From Carya illinoinensis (lineage: Eukaryota; Streptophyta; Magnoliopsida; Fagales; Juglandaceae), in the NCBI RefSeq assembly GCF_018687715.1, contig NC_056757.1:2604501-2668500 (forward strand): DNA of 64,000 nucleotides, read 5' to 3'. How positions within the stretch are numbered: position 1 is the first letter of the stretch; each line of letters begins with the position of its first letter. Positions 10,439 through 23,140 of this stretch are shown here, one piece after another. Position numbers and translations under genes: made by a program. The notes beneath the pieces were generated by a model. That model searched no databases, was not told where the DNA came from, and saw nothing but the letters and a program-made list of their open reading frames with translations.

Positions 10439-13400
10439 CCCCCAAAGGATCTTATGGAGGAGGGAGTACCTTAAGAACTTGTTAAAGAAATATGCACTGG
10501 TTAGTTCCAGAACAAAGTTAGTTTGAGGCATATAATGAACATAACAACGGGTAGCATTCATCATATCCATATATAAGATCGGAGTTGAGAATAATCTGGT
10601 GAACTTCAAAAAGTTTTGCCATAATCAGGGAGATTCATTATTTAACATATTGAGGATATATATATAGGAAATCTACCAAGTGGGAAAACGGCAGTTAAGA
10701 ATGCATCAACCAAGAAAGAAATGGAAGAATGGAGTAAACAAGAAGAGATAAGCCAATTTCCATAACACATCAATACTTTCTCTCAACAATTTTATTTTGC
10801 TAGGGTATAATATAACACAACCTATGATATTGAATACCATTGATCAAGTTGAGAAATATTGAGGCAATTTAGGTAGGCAATAACTATTTATAGCTTTGCA
10901 AAATAGGTAAAAATGGGGACACCCAATGAAAACTAATAGATCTAATAACTTAAGGAAGCCGTGAATTGAAGCATAAGCCAAAGCTCTGTTATCATGATCA
11001 TGACTGTGTTTGAGAAAAAAAAAAAAAAATGTTCTGATTCCATCTGCCAATAATTGATTAGTACTGATCATTGGAAACTCGCTGTCACTGCAGCTCATGA
11101 TCGAGGCGAATTCAATACTAGATTGTGGAATTTTCCCGCCGAGACCCATATTACACATGACAGTGCAATTAGAAATAGAATTTGAATCAAGAATCAGTTG
11201 TTGTTCTCTTTTCCATCTCTACCATTTGGAAAGTGAAGGGTGAAAAACTTTTTAACTGATATATCAGCTCAATTATCTTTAGGATTACATGCAGCTGGAC
11301 CATCGTTTTAGAAAAGGACATGACCCGCTACAGGTCTTGAAAATGAGCTAGCTTAGCTGGTCCTACTAAAACAAGCTGCAACGCCATTAGTTGCACCAGT
11401 TTATATATATGTCTATGATTGAACACGGTTTTTGATTGCAACTCACGAGCAACTAACAACAAATTTTGATTGATTATGATCGCCGACCACAGCTAGCTAG
11501 CAACGAACGCGATTGTAATGTTTGCTTTAGTACATACAATATCTAGCATTGATCATGCATGTTAGACCAATTACACGAACAACAGACTACAGTAGTAGTT
11601 TTGAATGTTGTCTGAATCGAATGGCCGGATGGCTCTCTCTTTGGAGAACCAGAAAAGATAGATTTAACTTTACCTCCTCTCTCTTTTTGACCTTTTTTAA
11701 TTTTCCCTTTTAACTATAGAAGCTGTTTACAAAGACAAAATGAGTGCTTTTGGGGTAAACCAGTACAGTGTAATTTGCCGACCAATTTAATTACATGGAT
11801 ATCGTACACAAAAAGTGAAAGATTAAAAAAAAAGGGGTCAGCAATCGAGCATCATTGGGCAGCTTCGAACCAAGGAACACATTTACTTTCTCTTATAAAG
11901 ATCCGCACGTACGTCCTTTGCACGCTAGGATCCTAAATTGACCAATTAATTATTTTATTGTTGGAAACATAGGATAGAATTAATTTTATTTGATAATAAA
12001 TTTGAAACTTAAAAATAAAAAAGAGATAGATACGTGAAATGTAGAACCCATCAATCATGTGCCTATCTGATCGCCATTAGGCATTTGAGACACTTCATAC
12101 AAAGATATACACCAAAAGGACACGACAAAATACAGATAATAAATTACCATAACTTGAAGAGCTAGCCAAAAACAACCTGAGCTATTAGTCATATGACTTT
12201 TGAAGAACAATACCGCGTGCTTAAACAGAAGGTGGAAAAACACAGCAAAGTGGCAGAAGAAAACATGGGAGACAGGAGGTTATGACCAGAGAGCCATTTG
12301 ATATATATATATATATATATATATAAACATAAACCCTGTGTAAGGATATGTTACTCGTACATGCTTTCCTGTTCTCGATCAGGCTGGACATCATAATTGC
12401 AAACACAACTTCATGATCGTCTGTACGTAGTTTTACTGTATATAATTATTTTTATATATTTTTTATACCCTACATTCATATGATTGATAAGATTAAAATA
12501 ATTATTTTATATTTAAAAAATAATGCAGCCAATTATAATAATAGTGAAGTACATAAATAATGCGTAAAATCACTGCACATAGAGTTATATATATATGTAC
12601 GTATGTATGTATATGTACTCCAAAAACGAGATTTCAGATATGCGCCTACATCTTTTGAAACTATACGAAGGCAGTATTGTTATAAAAGCACAATCATGAC
12701 GCAGAAGAAAACATGATCCACATTAATCATATATATACATGTATGAAGAAATGCTGCAGCAAATTAAAGTAAATGTTGACAAATGATCGATCCCCAATTT
12801 TGTGACATGACCGGTGCCTCGAGTACGTTGGTCTGGCACTACTACTGACTAAAATAAATAATTTAAACGACCAAAATAAATCAACTCAACTATAATTTAG
12901 CATTTAAAAAATTCTTTAAATATAATATAGATAATCATGACGTATGCATTAATCTAGCATATGATCAAGTCCAGATCAAGTGGCAACTTGTTACAGCATT
13001 TTTGTCCCAGTACTACTGCATAAATATTGAAACCAAATAATCCTCAAAATAATAAATGCTAATGTCTTAATACAGATAACTGATTGCATTATATCATGTT
13101 ACGCGTATATATAGCTAATTAATTATCATGTGATTTTGGCCCATTATGTATATATATATATATATATATGTCCCCTACCAGGCTACCACCACGAAAGTGG
13201 CCACATGCATTGCATTCTCATTAATTTGTTTGTTAGCTTGGCCATTCATTCTCAGCCCTGCCTAGCTACCTTTGTATATAAATAAATTATTGTATTAATC
13301 ATCGGACAAAAGTTCAATTCATGTCGGATTTTATGTTCTAAAACAATTAACTAGAATTACTACAATTAGTTAGCTAGCTAGACTACTGATCTGTTCTTGA

Positions 13401-14394
13401 AGTAATTATATACAGTTATCGTTGCAGTCGCCGTATAATTATTTTAAAAATAAATAAATATAAGATTTATATATAAATAAATAAATTTTTTAATAATAAA
13501 TTTTTTTTAAATAAATTTATGATAGTTACACACTCCACAAATATACTTAACATTAATTATTCAAGATGAGAGGTTAGGAAAATTAAATTCGTGAACAGTA
13601 GCTGCGGTGGATCGAGACAGGCAAGAACATCACACATGCATGTCAACATTTTAATAATTATGAAAAATGCAAAAATAGTAGTGTTTGACAGCTCTCAAAT
13701 TTTAATGAGAAATATGTTATACTATAAAGATATATTGTAAAAATAAATTTATAAATAAAATGTATTAGATTTAATTTTATAATGAATTAATTTTTTAATC
13801 TAAATTTATAAATTTTTTTATGATTAAAATATTTGTCTTATGAATATATATTTATTATTATTATTCCACTGGATGAGACTGGTTTGTCGGTGGATTCTCG
13901 GTAGGTCCCGCGTTATTTGAATACACTGTACAGTGGTTACCTGGCTCAAGAGTCATGATGACGAAATAATTTCCTTTTTCCTTGGATGATAACGAAATAC
14001 TTGAGGGATTTATAACCTTTTGCTTTGGTTATTAGGTGGCACAGTACAAATTAATTTCCTTGCATATCTACTAAGAAGAACAATTTTAATTTCATTTATA
14101 CATATATAAACTCAACACATTTTTTTATTTCTATTTAAAAACTGTCATAAAGGGGGTAAAAATAACAATTATTGTATGGCTCCTGTGTATATTCGCATAT
14201 ATATATATGATATTTAGATGTTAAGAGATAATTTAAATTGATCTGTACACTGTGCTTAAGGAGAGGGGAGATAAAATCATACATGAGAGGGTTAATTCTA
14301 TGCGTTAGGACACAATAAATTACGTAAGTCTTATACTTATTGAAATATGATTGGCTGGTGTAAAGTAAATAAACTCACCCGACCTGCCAAGAGT

Positions 14395-14575
14395 TTTTTC
14401 CTTTCATATACTATTTCATCTTATCTTATTTAATAATTATAATTTTCTTAAACTCTCAAATAAAAAATATAAAAAATAATTCAATTTTTTCGATTAAAAT
14501 TTTAAAATAAAAATAATATTAAAAATTAATATTTTAATAATATTTTATTAAAAAATATTATTTTTAACCGACTAG
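14395..14575. repeat. MITE-like AT-rich repeat, diverged copy
   Basis: Shares with 16985-17172 and 21003-21182 the order of motifs (tcatct...aattttctt/aaatttttaca...aattcaa(c)tttttt...ataataatatt...aatattttatt). It is the least well preserved of the three and its ends are not clear. Confidence 0.35.
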
Positions 14576-16984
14576 AGAAACTGCCAGGAAACTACATCCC
14601 ATGTGGCAAAAATGAAACAACCACGTTTCATTCAACTTATCAAAACACACGGTTTCTTTTTCATCTTGTTAGACCCACAAAGCCACAAAAGTCTTCATAT
14701 TCTCCACGAAGCCAGAGCCAAAGCCACTCCCCCTTTGTCTTCTCCACGAACATAGCAAAGCATCTTTCATCTTCTCCACCTATATCTAAAATCTACGAAC
14801 ACACAAACACACAGAGCTCTACATCAAGCCCATTCTTCATCTTTTCGTCTTCCCAAGCACTCAGATCTGAAATCTCCTTCCCACGAATCGAGCATAGTTC
14901 GTTGTTGTTGTTCTCTTACTTCTCTTGGCTCCTTTATGATGAACTCCACCTTATTGTTTTTTCCAACGACCTACACTTAAATAGATAAACTCCAAAGACA
15001 AACACACTCAAAGACCAAACAAAAGAACCCAGAAAAGTGAAGCAAGAGAAAAAGAAAAGTCTAGAAATTGAGTTTGGAGTAGCAAATAGAGATGGAATAT
15101 ACAATTCTCATATTTTTCAGGGAAAATAACGAGTGGGTTTGTGGCTAAAACCGCAAGCGTGGTCTGATCGGGCAAGGAGTCATAGACTTTAAGCAATTGA
15201 GGAATTTCCATAAAAAAGTGATGAGGGATAGGGAAAGTTTTCTTTGTGGAAGAAAATAAGAGAGGAATAAATAAAAATGTCCCAAAAATGTACAACCAAA
15301 TGGAAAATCAATAATCAAAAGAGAGACACAGTGAAACAATTAGATTATGGATAAAAATTATTACAAGAACATAAAAAAAGGAAAATGGAAGAGACAAAAG
15401 GTGAGCTTAACATAGAACAAAGAAAGAGTATTTTGGATATCTTTAAAAGTTTACAAAATTAGCACGACAAGTACAAAACTAACCAACGAGAGATTGCGAG
15501 TATCTAGAGAGAGAGATGTTGACAATGGAATCTATTATAGGCTGAAGTTTCTACTTTATTTTTTTTTAAATATATTGGTTGCACGTTAGCTGATTACCCG
15601 ATGTACGGTTCTTTCCCACTGGTTGAATATCGAAGAATTTTATTTTATTTAATTTTTAATTTTTATCACATTTCATCTGTTCTCATTTATGTAATCGACC
15701 GAATCCAAAATCACTTGTCGATAGACGTTTGTACGAGACAATTACCACTGCCCGAAGATCAAAAGAAAATTAAAGAGCTCGTGGAAAAAAACAGGTAGAA
15801 ATAACTAGGACTGGTAAAAATCTCTCAAAAGAAGGTCAACATCTAAAGTGTTCATCGATATCAGGTACGTACGGAAATCTTTCTTAAAAACAACAACACA
15901 ATTTGTTACTATAAATAAGCAACTGATCGAAGGTTCTAAATTATTACCAATGATGATTTTCAACTCGAATTTTAGATTCAATAATCCAACAAGAATTCTT
16001 TGGTTCCAGAGTCAATACGTACGTACAGCTTCCTTCAAAATAGGGTGGGGCGCCCTACTTTCTTCAACTTTAAAAGAAAATAATAAATTGTTTTTTTAAT
16101 AATTAAAAAAGAAACCAAACTGTAAGATGACACGTACTTACGTACTAATATTACTAATTTCCTTGCAAATGTTTTGACCATGTACTAAATTAAAGAACTA
16201 TATTATTAACTCGATATATATATATACACCTTCCATTTCCATATGACTTTTATTGATGTGCACGTAGGACCATGCATCTTTCAGCTAGCCCATAGATTCC
16301 GTGATAAAAATTCAGAATCCTATGATCTCAGGCAGTCGGCAGGTGGGTGGGTATGCGAATTAAAGCTTCCCGAAAAATTTTCAGAAATTTAATGAATTTT
16401 TTTTTTTTTTTCAAATAGACTTCAATTCAATTTATAAATAAAATAAATTATAACTGTGACCAATAAGTTCGGGTATAAACCCCGATTACAAGCTAACTAC
16501 TCATCGGTTATAAGTTCCCCCGCATACAACTTTTATTGTGCCGGATACTGTTTAAAAAACTTCAAAAACTATCTAATGACACAGCCCTTATGAAATGCGA
16601 GACTCTGTAAAAACAGAAGTATCTATCTCGACTTGTTTATGAGAAAATAACTCATTTCACCCCCACCCTCCAAAGGATGAGGGAGATTTTCTACCCTTAT
16701 CATCTAAAAAAAGATATAGACTCACTACTCTACTCCTTTAAAAAAGAAAGGGAATTACATATTTCAATTTATTCTCAATAACCTAAGACATAGCATAACA
16801 ATTAAAACACCATTGACATAACCCTAACTGAAAAAAAAAAAAAAAAAAAAAAAAAAGAGCATTGTGCTCTCTGCTAACTTTCCACGCTGTATGCCCATGC
16901 CGTATGCTCATCCACTAAAGAAAAATATATACTTGGGTTCGAGAATGGTGCCCCAAAGTTGGGGATATTGTTTTTTTTTTTAAT

Positions 16985-17172
16985 TTTTTTATCTTAACTT
17001 GCGTTGAGATGAGATTAAAGTTAAAAATTGAATAAAATATTATTAGAATATTATTTTTTAATATTATTAATATTTTGAGATTTAAAAAAGTTAAATTCTT
17101 TATTATATTTTGTGTAAAACTTAAAAAAAAAATTATAATAATTAAATCAGATGAGATGAATTAAGAACTTTT
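16985..17172. repeat. MITE-like repeat of the GAGATGAGAT family
   Basis: Reads gttgagatgagattaaag ... gaataaaatattattagaat ... ttatattttgtgtaaa ... cagatgagatgaatt. The same motifs in reverse complement make up 21003-21182 inside the first pectinesterase intron. Both have inverted GATGAGA-type ends and no coding capacity. Confidence 0.5.
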
Positions 17173-19428
17173 AAAGTTTAAACTCAATTCAAACTGAGCT
17201 TAATAGTTAAGAAATTGATTTTTAGCAAGTGTACATTTGTAATCCGTACAATGCATGAGCACCCTTCTCGGTACCCTGGCATTGTCCAGATCATATAAAT
17301 CACTACCATGGTTATACACAGTGTACTTGATTTAGATATACTTTCATGTACGTAATTTAGCGGGTGATCAGAAGCAAAGAATGAAAAACATCATGAGGGG
17401 CTTTCTGTCTTTATGAGTACAATACAACGAGACGAAGCTCGCTCATGCCATTATGGCCTCTAGTACGTACTCATCGGCTTAGAATGTACTATTTTAATTT
17501 GTTCTTAGTGAATAATTAGGATTAAATTAGAGTAATATTAAATACAATCGTAAGATTTGTAAGTATCATATAATTTAAAAAAAATTAATTATTATTAAAA
17601 AAATTAATTTTTTAATTATGTATATTTACTTACACTTATCAAAAAAATTACACGTCGCTTTTATAATATTTCACAATGGTAAATATCACTTTTCTTATTT
17701 CAGATTGAAAGTGGTTTTTGTTCTCCTTGCTTTTTTTAATCAAAAGAAAAAATCAACTCCGCATAATCTCTATCGACAACGGAACGAAAATGAAACACGT
17801 GTGCCTTCCTTTCTTGTCAATTTCTTTTTTAAAAATTATTTATAATTATAGTGCTTTATTATAATATGGCTTCGATGGACTTGGGTCCAGTTGCTTATTA
17901 GTGCTGGATTTTATATGACACGTATGATCATTATATCTTCAATTATGGGACACGAGACATGCATTAATAATCTAAAGGGGTCTAGAACTGGACCCATTGA
18001 AGCCAATTTCTTTTGATAGTATATATAAGTACTTACAATAGTATTCAACAAAGAAAATATGTCACAAGGAATTTACGTACGTACAAAAGCTTGTTATTTA
18101 ATATATATTAATTTATATATATTAAATTACTTTATACTATCACGCATTATATATATTAATTTAACCCTCCAAGTCTAGTGTCTTAAGGTACAGAAATGAT
18201 AGTGCTCTATTCTGATCCTAATTACGAGTAATAATGACCGTTCTTGCATCGCCTAATTATTCAAATTATAGAATGAGTCAAGCTGTGGGCCTAGCTAGCT
18301 AGTACCACATATACATGACCGAATCATGTACGTGTTGTACTTCAGTACTTCTTTTCTCCGTCGTTTTAATTAATAATTAATCTGACTTTGCTTTTCATTT
18401 TTTTTTTTTTTTCCTTTTCAATTTCTTCCTCACTGATTATACGTGCGCTCAATATCATGTATACACAGAAGTTGATCCGATGTTCGCGTTAGATGGTATG
18501 TTTTGCATCATGAATACACGTGGGTATATCACATTATATCCATTACAGCAGATATTATGTTGTTTGAATATTAAGATAGTTTTAAATTATTTATAAATAA
18601 TAATAAAATAGTTTAAAATGATTCAACTCACCTCGCTAATCAAATATATCCTTAATTTTGTAATGAGTAATAAAGCAACGGCAATTAATATATAATATTT
18701 TGAAAAACAATCCATGCATGGGGATGATTAATATTGGTAAATTAGGAGGGGAGAATTTTTCAAAAACAAAGAGTTAATAATGCATGCATGCATCCATGCT
18801 CGGGATAACGAATTAGCTAGATGAGATCGGACTCCACCTAATTAATTAAAGGACATATATAGTTAGCTAGCGCTCAGGCTTAACGTCAAGAAAGGGACAA
18901 TCGTACAGCTCCTAATGTTGTTGAGATCCCCAACTCATGCATAATGAAAAAGAATGGTTTTCTTTAGTTCCAATCCACTTACCTGACTGGAAAAGCTAGC
19001 TTTATAAATCATAATTATGGAAATGTTATAGAAGCAGGTGATGATCATAAATGCATGGCCAGGACTTGGCTTAATAATTAAGACAATCACACGCAGGTAT
19101 ATCATGATCCCCCAGCTCGATCACTTGGTTTTCATTCTCATCCACAATCTTTCCTTCCCAAATCCATTTATGTATACAACTATATAGAATTTTATGTACC
19201 ATACGACCATTAAATAGAAAAAATATTAACATAGAGAGAGAATAGAGGAGAGAGAGAAAGCTTTTACCCCCATCGATCGACCTCTTCCTCATCACTTGCT
19301 CTGTCTCTTTCTCTCACCCCTTTCTTACACATCAGTGGGTCACAATAGGAAAGTAAGGGAGAAGCGGCCAGCTCATGCCCTCGCAAGACATCGACCTCAC
19401 ACCAAACCATCTTTACTTTCTCTGATCT

Positions 19429-19509
19429 CTTATATATCCATACCACTCCCTCACGTACCCTATATTGATACAACTCAATATAGTGCTCTCTCTCTCTCTC
19501 TCTCTCTCT
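19429..19509 (+). promoter_or_regulatory. Candidate core promoter and CT-rich leader of the pectinesterase gene
   Basis: A TATA-like tatatatcc lies at about 19430-19438. A pure (CT)n microsatellite of 24 bases covers 19486-19509, ending 37 bases before the start codon. CT tracts are common in plant 5' leaders. No transcript data support the exact start. Confidence 0.4.
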
Positions 19510-19546
19510 GTATCGTTGATAAGGTTCGAATTAAGACTCTGAAACA

Positions 19547-22500
19547 ATGGGCTATAACAGGCTCGAGCAGCCCGACAAGCTGGGTGGATCACCCGACCAC
19601 CACCTCAACCCACCGGAATACGCAGTGGCGGCCCCTCCACCTAGCACCCGAAAGAAGAAGGTGATCCTCCTAACACTGTTTTCAATCGCTCTAATCGTGG
19701 CATCCGGGATCTCCGCTGTTCTCCTGGTCCGGCTCCGGAGCGGGGCTTCTGGGAAACCCGAATCTGCGATCCTTCGCAAGCCGACCCTGGCTATCTCCCG
19801 GACCTGCAGCAGGACTCGTTACCCGGACCTCTGCGTCAACTCGCTGCTCCACTTCCCGGGCTCGGTCAAAGCGTCGGAGCGCGACCTCGTCCACATTTCA
19901 TTCAACATGACGCTGCAGCACATGAGCAAGGCACTCTACATCTCCGCCGGGCTCTCCTACCTCCAGATGGAGCCACGCGTAAGGTCCGCCTACGAAGACT
20001 GCATCGAGCTCCTGGACGACTCCGTTGACGCGCTCTCGAGGTCCCTCGTCTCAGTTGCGCGCTCCGGTGCGCCCACCTCGTCCACCCACGACGTGATGAC
20101 GTGGTTGAGCGCGGCACTGACGAACCAGGAAACGTGCTTGGAGGGGTTCGCGGAGCTGAGAGGGTCGGTCAAGTATCAGCTGGCGGCCAGGTTGAAGGAC
20201 TTGTCTGAGCTGGTGAGCAACTGCCTGGCTATATTCGCGGGGACAGTCACGGACGACTTCTCAGGTGTCCCAGTTCAGAACCGGCGCAGGTTAATGGAAA
20301 CAGAGATACCGGTGGATAATGCCGATGGTTTGCCGCGATGGTTGAGTTCGAGGGAGAGGGAGTTGTTAGATTTACCGATATCGGCGATACACGCCGATAT
20401 AGTGGTGTCCAAGGACGGGAATGGAACTTGTAAGACCATCGCGGAGGCGATTAAGAAAGCGCCTGAGAATAGTACTCGGCGGACGATTATTTATGTGAGG
20501 GCAGGAAGGTAAATTCGAATCACTTTTCTCTATAGTCTTCCTTTATTTTAACTCTTTTTTTTTTTTTTTTTAAACCTTCCTTTATTTTAACTTTTATCAC
20601 ATTGTTTTAAAAGTAAAAATTGATGCTGCATGTTTACATGAACTTTTCCATAGCTTTCTAGTCTTCCGTTGGCAGTGGCAGTTCTACTGAGTGCCTCATT
20701 GACTTCAACCCAATAATAATGCAAACTGTATTGAGAATCAATATTTTTCTTTTTGAAGTATTTATGTTTTTTTATGAGATCTTGTAAATTTTATATTGAG
20801 TTATAAAGTCTATCTACCTGTATCATATATATAAATATGCAATGGATCATATTACTTTAAACATTTATTTATTTATTTTAATGTACATAAATAAGTATCC
20901 CTACCTGTACCTGATCACATGATTTACTATGAATTTGTGTATACTTTCCTATTTCTTCTATTAAAAGACTACTCTAGTCTCCATATTTTTTTCTGTGTTA
21001 GGCCCAGTTAAGATATTGAAAGTACTTTTTCTCATCTCATCATTATAATTTTTTAAATTTTTACATAAAATATAATAAATAATTCAACTTTTTTAATTTG
21101 TAAAATAATAATAATATTTTAACAATATTTTATTTAACTTTTAACTTTCATCTCAATTCATCTCCCTATCCAAACACTTTAATCCGGCCGATTCATGTGT
21201 TATAGTTGGCCTTATAAGCTAGCTCAATGTCACTTAAACTACGAAACATTAAATAGTGCGACTAAAATAATAGAATGAATAGTATTTGACCATTGGAAAC
21301 TTATTGTTCAAATGGCTCTTGACGCGTCAAGTAGAATATTAAAAAATTAAAAAAATACAAACACAAAAGTATAGAAGGAATCTAGAGTTTCAAATTTTCA
21401 ATATTCGTTTATATATATATATATATATATATATTTTTAACGCGGTTTTGTTTTAAATATGTATATGTTTTTAATAAACTACTTAGTATCACATGTGTGG
21501 TCAAGGAAGGCCATCTGAGTGGTAGTCCTCTAATAAAATTTAGAATTAAGAATAATATTTCTTTTGGGAGGCCAATGGATGTTTTGATGTAAGTACGTTT
21601 CCTTTAATTAGGTACGAAGAGGATAACTTGAAGGTGGGAAGGAAGAAGAAGAACTTGATGTTTATAGGGGATGGAAAGGGCATAACCGTCATCTCGGGTA
21701 GCAAAAGTATATACAATAACCTGACGACATTCCACACCGCATCCTTCGGTAACATCTCTTTCACTATATATCATTCGTCACTTAATTCTTCGTTGTCGTT
21801 AAAATATTTTATATACATTATTGTTGTGTGTGTGTTTTTATTTTTTTGTTCGTGAGTAAAAACCTATGGGCCATCGCCATACATGATGTGAGAAAGTTGA
21901 ACGTGGTCTGTCTTTTTGTAGTTTTCAAGCATGCCAACACATTAATATTCCTCTTTATCCGACCTACCCTTTCAAAGTTAATCCTTTAGTGGGGGTATAT
22001 ATTACCCTCAGAAAACTCCACCCTAGCTCGACCTTTTAACCCTTTTCCTTTTTTACGTGCCAAATCTATTTTTTTTTTAAGGTCAAAACCCTATATATCA
22101 CGGATTCAGCTTCAACAGCCAATATTAAAAGTTCATTAAACATGAATCCTAAAGATGCTGTCTGTTTCTTATTTTAATTATCAAACTAGCTAGAATGTTC
22201 TGGCTTTCTGTGTTCATCCTTATCCCTACGGACGTACATCAAATCATGTTTAATATTACTTACAATCGTAAATATATATACAAAACACAGTTCCAAACTT
22301 TAGAGCTGGCTACAATTTAGAGAGACAATATTATTGGTGGTGGGTCATGGATAACATATTTTATTGGTATATTTCTCGTCGTGAAATTCACAAGACGTCT
22401 GATTGGCTTGACTGATCTTTTGATGGACCCACGCTGCAGCGGCAACCGGAGCCGGTTTCATAGCACGGGACATGACCTTTCAGAATTCGGCAGGTCCAGG

Positions 22501-23140
22501 CAGGCACCAGGCAGTGGCACTCCGCGTTGGTGCGGACCACAGCGTGGTGTATCGGTGCAACATCATTGGGTACCAAGACACGCTGTACGTCCACTCCAAT
22601 CGCCAGTTCTTCCGCGAGTGCGACATCTACGGCACCGTGGACTTCATATTCGGTAACGCAGCCGTGGTTTTCCAAAACTGCAGCCTCTACGCTCGCAAGC
22701 CACTGCCCCTGCAGAAGATCACCATCACTGCCCAAAACCGCAAGGACCCAAACCAAAACACCGGAATTTCCATCCACGCTTGCCGGATCCTCGCCGCCTC
22801 CGATCTCCAGGCGTCTAAAGCTAGCTTCCCTACATATCTAGGCCGTCCATGGAAGCTCTACGCGAGGGTTGTGTACATGTTGTCCTACATGGGTGATCAC
22901 GTTCACCCCCGTGGATGGCTAGAGTGGAACACTAGTTCGTTTGCTTTAGATACATTGTATTACGGGGAATACATGAATTATGGTCCGGGAGGAGCAATAG
23001 GGCAACGTGTCAATTGGTCGGGGTACCGAGTCATTACGTCGACGGTGGAGGCAAGCAAATTCACGGTTGCACAGTTTATCTATGGCTCATCTTGGTTACC
23101 GTCTACCGGGGTGGCTTTCTTAGCCGGTCTATCGACCTAA
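19547..23140 (+). CDS. Pectinesterase with N-terminal pectinesterase-inhibitor domain (type I PME)
   Basis: Exons 19547-20508, 21612-21748 and 22440-23140 join in phase to 599 codons, the usual length of group 1 pectin methylesterases. The enzyme removes methyl esters from homogalacturonan in the cell wall. Residues 1-37 are cytosolic and end in RKKK, followed by a membrane anchor (about 38-62). A PMEI domain (about 80-235) has the expected cysteines at RTC, DLC, EDC and ETC. NRRRLM (245-250) fits the subtilase site that frees the mature enzyme. The catalytic domain runs from about 285, with Q390 (QAVAL), Q412 and D413 (YQDTL), D434 (GTVDFIFG), R502 and W504 (LGRPW). No active-site residue is missing. 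The first exon is clearly more GC-rich than its surroundings. The start is the only Met that gives the basic-plus-anchor N-terminus. Confidence 0.93.
20509..21611 (+). other. First intron of the pectinesterase gene
   Basis: Begins GTAAATTC and ends TTAATTAG; it splits an Arg codon. It contains a 17-base T run at about 20556-20572, a copy of the GAGATGAGAT MITE-like family and an (AT)n microsatellite at about 21411-21434. The second intron, 21749-22439, begins GTAACA, ends CTGCAG and holds nothing notable. Confidence 0.85.
21003..21182. repeat. MITE-like repeat of the GAGATGAGAT family inside an intron
   Basis: Reads ctcatctcatcattataatt ... acataaaatataataaataa ... ttcatctcaattcatctccc then tatccaaacac. 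It is the reverse-complement counterpart of 16985-17172. Length and inverted ends fit a non-autonomous DNA transposon. Confidence 0.5.

Larger units (their letters stand above)
10439..19428. other. Nine-kilobase AT-rich spacer without a supported gene
   Basis: Contains (AT)n tracts at about 12300-12325 and 13148-13170, a 27-base A run at about 16831-16857, T runs, and two copies of a MITE-like family listed separately. The stretch 14640-14920 is pyrimidine-rich and less AT-biased, like a leader or promoter, but no coding sequence follows it. Open frames here are short and biased in composition. Confidence 0.4.

Noticed and set aside
14640..15340. Leader-like region and short minus-strand open frames
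   Set aside because: No continuing exons or recognisable protein; composition is simple-sequence-like.
19902..20172. Open frames on the minus strand of pectinesterase exon 1
   Set aside because: They are by-products of the GC-rich coding strand and show no family features.
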